A model generated the notes under the pieces. It ran no database searches. It had not been told where the DNA came from and saw only the letters and a list, made by a program, of their open reading frames with translations. Source: Marinagarivorans sp. UBA5868 (GTDB taxonomy: Bacteria; Pseudomonadota; Gammaproteobacteria; Pseudomonadales; Cellvibrionaceae). From it: a stretch of 9,495 nt of DNA. Positions within the stretch are counted from its first letter, which is position 1. Every line of letters starts with the position of its first letter. The stretch covers positions 2,751 through 12,245 of the forward strand of contig DJFQ01000124.1 in NCBI GenBank assembly GCA_002432095.1, written 5' to 3'. Shown one piece after another: positions 6,356 to 9,495 of this stretch. The position numbers were made by a program, and so were the translations under genes.

Positions 6356-7726
6356 GTGGTATCGCTTGAACCCCTCTTTAAAGTTGTTCACAATCCAAAT
6401 CTTAATTCCAAGACAGGTTCAATTTCGTTGGACGAAATATCCCTGGACGTGCTTTTTGCCGCACTGGTCGTCCTTATTCTTTTATCCGCTTTTTTCTCTA
6501 GCTCAGAAACGGGGATGATGTCGCTCAATCGCTATAGATTGCGACACCTAGTGAAAAAAAAGCATCGCGGCGCCGTTCGCGCATCCGAGCTGTTACGCCG
6601 TCCCGACCGGCTTATCGGCGTGGTTCTGATTGGCAACAATCTCGTCAATGCCTGGGCCGCCACTCTGGTCGCAGCGATAGGCATTCGCCTTTATGGCGAT
6701 CTCGGGCTAGCATTAGCACCAATTATTCTCACTGTAATTTTGTTGATTTTCGCAGAAGTTACGCCGAAAACTATCGCAGCATTGCACCCAGAGCGGATTG
6801 CGTTTCCGGCATCAGTAATCCTAAAGCCGCTGCTCTGGCTTCTATACCCGGTGGTAGTCGCGGTTAATCTTGCCTCGAATTTTATAGTTCGCCTTTTCGG
6901 GGTTAACCCAAACTCAAAGACGCGCCTTACGGATCACTTGCACCCAGAAGAGTTGCGTACTGTGGTCGATGAAGCAGGTGATCTCATTCCCGACCAGCAT
7001 CAAGGTATGCTGCTCAACGTCCTTGATCTTGAAAAGGCCACCGTCGAAGACATCATGGTGCCTCGCAACGAGGTCGTGGGAATAGACATTGATGACAGTA
7101 TTCCCGACATTTTGGGACTGATTAGGACCTCCGAATACACACGCATACCGGTGTATGAAGGTGATATCAATAATGTGGTGGGCGTTCTTCATCTGCGCAA
7201 TGCTGCACGATTTATTTGCGGCTCGGACGATACCGTTACCCACGATTCGATTCGAAAACAATTGTACACCCCGTATTTTGTCCCAGAATCAACGCCGCTC
7301 CACACACAACTAATGAACTTTCAGAAGGAAAAACGGCGATTCGCAATTGCGGTCGATGAATACGGCGATGTCCAAGGAATCGTCACATTAGTCGACTTGC
7401 TGGAAGAAATCGTCGGCGACTTCAGCACAGATGTCGCTCAAGAGGAAGAGCAGGAGATTGTGGCAGGCGAAGATGACTGGTACCGAATAGATGCAACTGC
7501 GTCCGTTCGCGATATTAATCGGCATCTTGGATGGGAACTCCCCACAGACGGACCCAAGACCATCAACGGTATCATTATTGAGCATCTCGAAAACATTCCT
7601 GACGCCTTGTGTGGGTTTCAAATTGGCAATTATCGTTTCGAGGTCACAGAATTAAGCGATACCCGGATCGAGGAAGCCCGCATAAAAGAAGAAGATTTGC
7701 GACGCCACATCAAACTTACCTCGTGA
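6356..7726 (+). CDS. corB: CorB/CNNM-family divalent-metal (Mg2+) transporter-like protein
   Basis: Relatives (E. coli YfjD/CorB, CNNM proteins) are inner-membrane transporters or regulators linked to Mg2+/Co2+ efflux. Counting from the GTG at 6356 (456 residues), the DUF21/CNNM membrane domain spans about 28-185, with SSSETGMM (48-55), IGNN (92-95) and AEVTPKT (133-139). A cytosolic CBS pair follows: DIMVPRNEV (232-240), RIPVYEG (263-269), then VDEYGDVQGIVTLVDLLEEIVGD (333-355). A C-terminal CorC/HlyC domain lies at about 370-445. The start is uncertain. GTG 6356 has GGAG only three bases away. TTG at 6428 (MDEISLDVLF) gives the usual family N-terminus, about 28 residues before SETG, and has AGG ten bases upstream. 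I give the longer form so nothing is lost, but biologically favour 6428. It follows ypjD by 51 bases, probably co-transcribed, as in E. coli. Confidence 0.93.
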   Translation: MVSLEPLFKVVHNPNLNSKTGSISLDEISLDVLFAALVVLILLSAFFSSSETGMMSLNRYRLRHLVKKKHRGAVRASELLRRPDRLIGVVLIGNNLVNAWAATLVAAIGIRLYGDLGLALAPIILTVILLIFAEVTPKTIAALHPERIAFPASVILKPLLWLLYPVVVAVNLASNFIVRLFGVNPNSKTRLTDHLHPEELRTVVDEAGDLIPDQHQGMLLNVLDLEKATVEDIMVPRNEVVGIDIDDSIPDILGLIRTSEYTRIPVYEGDINNVVGVLHLRNAARFICGSDDTVTHDSIRKQLYTPYFVPESTPLHTQLMNFQKEKRRFAIAVDEYGDVQGIVTLVDLLEEIVGDFSTDVAQEEEQEIVAGEDDWYRIDATASVRDINRHLGWELPTDGPKTINGIIIEHLENIPDALCGFQIGNYRFEVTELSDTRIEEARIKEEDLRRHIKLTS

Positions 7727-7815
7727 TCTCCCGCCCACTATCGACTTCGTCCGCGTCTCAGTTTTGAAAATAGTTATGAATACGAGCCTCAGACGGTTTT
7801 CATATAGCAAATTAG

Positions 7816-7844
7816 AATTGGCAGACCGATTAAAATAGCCAATT
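7816..7844. repeat. Short inverted repeat upstream of the DUF3135 gene
   Basis: AATTGGC and GCCAATT are perfect 7-base arms separated by 15 AT-rich bases, about 50 bases before the ATG at 7896. The rest of the 169-base gap 7727-7895 shows no convincing promoter pair and no terminator for corB. The repeat could be an operator or chance. Confidence 0.3.
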
Positions 7845-7895
7845 GAAGTATGTTAGTATCTTTTTCAACCAAACCCGTTCTTAGTCGACTCCGCC

Positions 7896-8246
7896 ATGAA
7901 TACATTTCCAGATCCCGAACATTTGTTCGAGCTCGCCAAACGCAATCCAGAAGAACTGGAGAGCATTCGTTTACGGGAGATTGAGCAATTGATTAAACGC
8001 GCACCCGAACATTTAAAAGCGAGACTAAGGGGTTTGCAGTTCCAAATTGACTGTAAGAGAAGAGCGCATTCCACTCCACTAGGATCGTGTATTGAGATCA
8101 GCAAGATGATGCTCGATTCCGTTTACTCTCTGAATGAGGCACTTCACGGTCGGGATGCAAATCCTCCCCACAAACGTCAAATCGGAACAATTCTGGAGTT
8201 TCCATCGATGACGCCGGCCAGGAAGTCAAGCACGCACCAGGGGTAA
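7896..8246 (+). CDS. DUF3135 family protein, function unknown
   Basis: This small soluble protein of 116 residues is rich in charged helices. The core EQLIKRAPEHLKARLRGLQ continuing to FQID (about 30-52) and the following TPLGSCIEISKMMLDSVYSLNEAL (60-83) match my recollection of DUF3135 proteins from Vibrio, Shewanella and related gammaproteobacteria, where RLRGLQFQID is the signature. No enzyme motif, signal peptide or membrane segment is visible. The last 30 or so residues look unstructured. No Shine-Dalgarno stands out before the ATG. Its 3' end overlaps the convergent yqfO-type gene by 21 bases, so the two transcripts would be complementary at their ends. I cannot assign a role. Confidence 0.82.
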   Translation: MNTFPDPEHLFELAKRNPEELESIRLREIEQLIKRAPEHLKARLRGLQFQIDCKRRAHSTPLGSCIEISKMMLDSVYSLNEALHGRDANPPHKRQIGTILEFPSMTPARKSSTHQG

Positions 8247-8537
8247 TGCTCCAAAAGCAGGCTCTTCATATGGGTGAGCCTGTTTCATCGCTTCAACCAC
8301 TGCGGCCAAACTCATTTCGTTACAGATCATCTCAAGCTTATATTCCTTCACATGAGCAACTTCATTGGGTTCGCCATAATATGGCTGGCTATTATCCAGC
8401 GGCATATACTGGCCCTCGCCCTGCGTTTGCCAAGCACATTGCTCATACCTGTCACTGCGGCCTGCCCCAGCGGCAAACATAGCTGACTTTACCTGCTTTA
8501 TATGGGATTCAGGTACATATACAAACAACTGAATCAT
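8226..8537 (-). CDS. YqfO-type protein (NIF3 insert-domain family, stand-alone)
   Basis: The 103-residue product matches the small proteins annotated as YqfO family in Pseudomonas: LFVYVPESHIKQVKSAMFAAGAG (4-26), CAWQTQGEGQYMPL (34-47), and the C-terminal signature AHPYEEPAF (87-95). This unit is the PII/CutA1-like domain that is inserted in larger NIF3/YqfO metal-binding proteins; here it stands alone, without the metal-binding NIF3 lobes. Its function is unknown. The ATG at 8537 has a good Shine-Dalgarno, GAGGAA, about eight bases away. It is divergent from the pterin-synthase-like gene (62 bases apart) and runs tail to tail into the DUF3135 gene. It is complete and of normal length for this short family. 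Confidence 0.88.
   Translation of the reverse strand: MIQLFVYVPESHIKQVKSAMFAAGAGRSDRYEQCAWQTQGEGQYMPLDNSQPYYGEPNEVAHVKEYKLEMICNEMSLAAVVEAMKQAHPYEEPAFGALPLVRA
8258..8282 (+). terminator. Possible terminator of the DUF3135 gene, lying inside yqfO
   Basis: CAGGCTC and GAGCCTG form a 7-base-pair stem with an 11-base loop, 11 bases after the DUF3135 stop codon. It is flanked by AAAAG upstream and TTTC downstream. The T run is short, so termination would be weak. The same bases encode the HPYEEP motif region of the opposite-strand gene, which may explain the repeat by chance. Confidence 0.25.
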
Positions 8538-8564
8538 GTCGACATTTCCTCGTTGTTTTAGCGA

Positions 8565-8570
8565 TAGAAT
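8565..8570 (+). promoter_or_regulatory. Candidate -10 box for the pterin-synthase-like gene
   Basis: TAGAAT (five of six consensus bases) is followed by GGCAGCC, and a start near 8577 would give a 23-base leader before the ATG at 8600. The only -35-like sequence, TCGACA, is 20 bases away, too far for a strong promoter. Confidence 0.28.
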
Positions 8571-8599
8571 GGCAGCCTTTAAATTAAATCCTGGTCGTT

Positions 8600-9442
8600 A
8601 TGCGTTTATTTGTTGATAACCTTACCAATATTGATTTCAGTTATCTTTGCCCTAAACGAGGTTTAGTCGGTGAAACCTGGCTGGCAAATATTGAGCTGGT
8701 GGGCGAGCCAGATCAACAAGGCATGATCTGCGACTTTGGCATAGTGAAGAAACAACTGCGGCAATGGCTGGATTGTCACCTTGACCACTGCTTGCTAGTA
8801 CCAGGCGACGCATCCGCTATTAGTCTAAGACGGCACGATAAACAGTTGTCAATTTCGTTAACCTGCCAAGATGAATCGCGCATCGATATTGAGTCACCTG
8901 AGCAGGCGGTTAGTGTGATTAATGCTCCCGAGATCACTCCGCTATCTGTAGCGCGGTGGTGCGAAGAATCTGTCGGGCAGCTCTTTTCAAATTCCAAGCT
9001 GGCCATTTCGTTTACCTCCGAGGAGATTAGGTCTCCCTATTATCACTACAGCCACGGCCTAAAAAAACACAGCGGAGACTGCCAACGAATTGCCCACGGA
9101 CACCGATCCAAGCTCTTTATTTGGCGGAACGACGTTTTGTCGCATGAGCTAATGGAAGACTGGGCAACCAGATGGTCTGACATTTATATCGCTACTCAAG
9201 AGGATTGCGTGGCGGATGATAATGAGACGATGACCTTCCGGTATGAGGCCAGCCAGGGCCATTTTCGCCTTCGCATTCCCCGTTCCCGTTGCTATGTGAT
9301 AGATACCGATACCACTGTCGAGCACATCGCTCAGCACCTAGCAGACAAAATCAGCGCCTTATATACATCTGATTATATTGTTGTGAAAGCATTTGAAGGG
9401 ATTGGCAAAGGAGCAATTGCGGAAGGTAAGGGCAAAAGTTAA
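8600..9442 (+). CDS. 6-pyruvoyl/6-carboxytetrahydropterin synthase family protein, two tandem domains
   Basis: QueD (about 120 residues in E. coli) converts dihydroneopterin triphosphate to 6-carboxytetrahydropterin for queuosine; this 280-residue protein is over twice that length. Residues 1-142 resemble one unit: LFVDNLTNIDFSYL, then GETWLANIELVG, GMICDFGIVKKQL (41-53) and LDHCLLVP (61-68, with the D-H pair of the family). That unit lacks the zinc histidines. Residues about 143-280 look like a second unit: YSHGL (150-154, H152), then CQRIAHGHRS (161-170, with C161, H166 and H168, the zinc-triad and catalytic-cysteine pattern), and TTVEHIAQHLADKI (238-251) followed by VVKAFEG with E266. The second unit lacks the DF and LDH elements. 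Together the halves supply one complete set. The exact reaction is unknown. No good Shine-Dalgarno precedes the ATG. The end is a Gly/Lys-rich tail. Confidence 0.85.
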   Translation: MRLFVDNLTNIDFSYLCPKRGLVGETWLANIELVGEPDQQGMICDFGIVKKQLRQWLDCHLDHCLLVPGDASAISLRRHDKQLSISLTCQDESRIDIESPEQAVSVINAPEITPLSVARWCEESVGQLFSNSKLAISFTSEEIRSPYYHYSHGLKKHSGDCQRIAHGHRSKLFIWRNDVLSHELMEDWATRWSDIYIATQEDCVADDNETMTFRYEASQGHFRLRIPRSRCYVIDTDTTVEHIAQHLADKISALYTSDYIVVKAFEGIGKGAIAEGKGKS

Positions 9443-9495
9443 AGGTGATAACACTCAAGTGCGGTGTCAGATGGTTGGCATATCCGAACAACGTG

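Noticed and set aside
9443..9495. Possible start of another plus-strand gene (GTG 9459 or ATG 9471, with AGGTG upstream)
   Set aside because: Only about a dozen codons remain before the window ends and they match nothing recognisable, so no gene is claimed.
1..9495. Search for a mobile element, CRISPR array, toxin-antitoxin, defence island, tRNA or rRNA
   Set aside because: No transposase, integrase, regular repeat array, paired small toxin-like genes or RNA gene signatures were seen; the gene order is that of a conserved chromosomal core.

Overview
The window reads as an ordinary stretch of gammaproteobacterial core chromosome, with accessory-looking genes only at the right end. The minus-strand order is ffh, rpsP, rimM, trmD, rplS, dsbC, hom. 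Divergent from ffh, on the plus strand, are a YpjD-like gene and a CorB/CNNM-like gene. From memory, the ffh to hom order resembles Pseudomonas and its relatives, and the pairing of ffh with ypjD and corB is also seen in E. coli. Base composition is moderate, and the protein sequences look like those of a marine or soil gammaproteobacterium related to the Pseudomonas, Cellvibrio and Saccharophagus groups. That placement is an inference; no rRNA or other decisive marker is present.

Layout. Positions 1 to 590 (minus) hold the N-terminal half of homoserine dehydrogenase (hom), cut by the window edge and starting with TTG. dsbC (732-1499, minus) encodes a periplasmic disulfide isomerase with a hairpin just behind it. 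The trmD operon follows on the minus strand: rpsP (S16), rimM, trmD and rplS (L19), closed by a perfect palindromic terminator at 1683-1710. Upstream of rpsP lies a 219-base gap with a good sigma-70 promoter and two hairpins, then ffh (the SRP GTPase). The gap 5344-5509 separates ffh from the divergent plus-strand genes: a polytopic membrane protein of the CcsA/YpjD family (5510-6304) and a CorB/CNNM magnesium-transporter-like protein (6356-7726). Then come a small DUF3135 protein (7896-8246), a convergent 103-residue YqfO-type protein (8226-8537, minus) whose 3' end overlaps it, and, divergent from yqfO, a 280-residue protein of the 6-pyruvoyl/6-carboxytetrahydropterin synthase family (8600-9442, plus). 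The last 53 bases hold no identifiable gene.

How it works together. The rpsP-rimM-trmD-rplS cluster couples two ribosomal proteins with a 30S assembly factor and the tRNA m1G37 methyltransferase. Ffh next door targets membrane proteins co-translationally. DsbC repairs disulfides in exported proteins. hom serves threonine/methionine synthesis. No mobile element, CRISPR array, tRNA, rRNA or defence system was found, and no gene-free stretch exceeds 300 bases.

The points most worth a second look are the tandem pterin-synthase-like protein, whose expected catalytic residues are divided between its two halves, and the RNA structures in the rpsP leader and in front of rimM. I did not find a clearly new multi-gene system.
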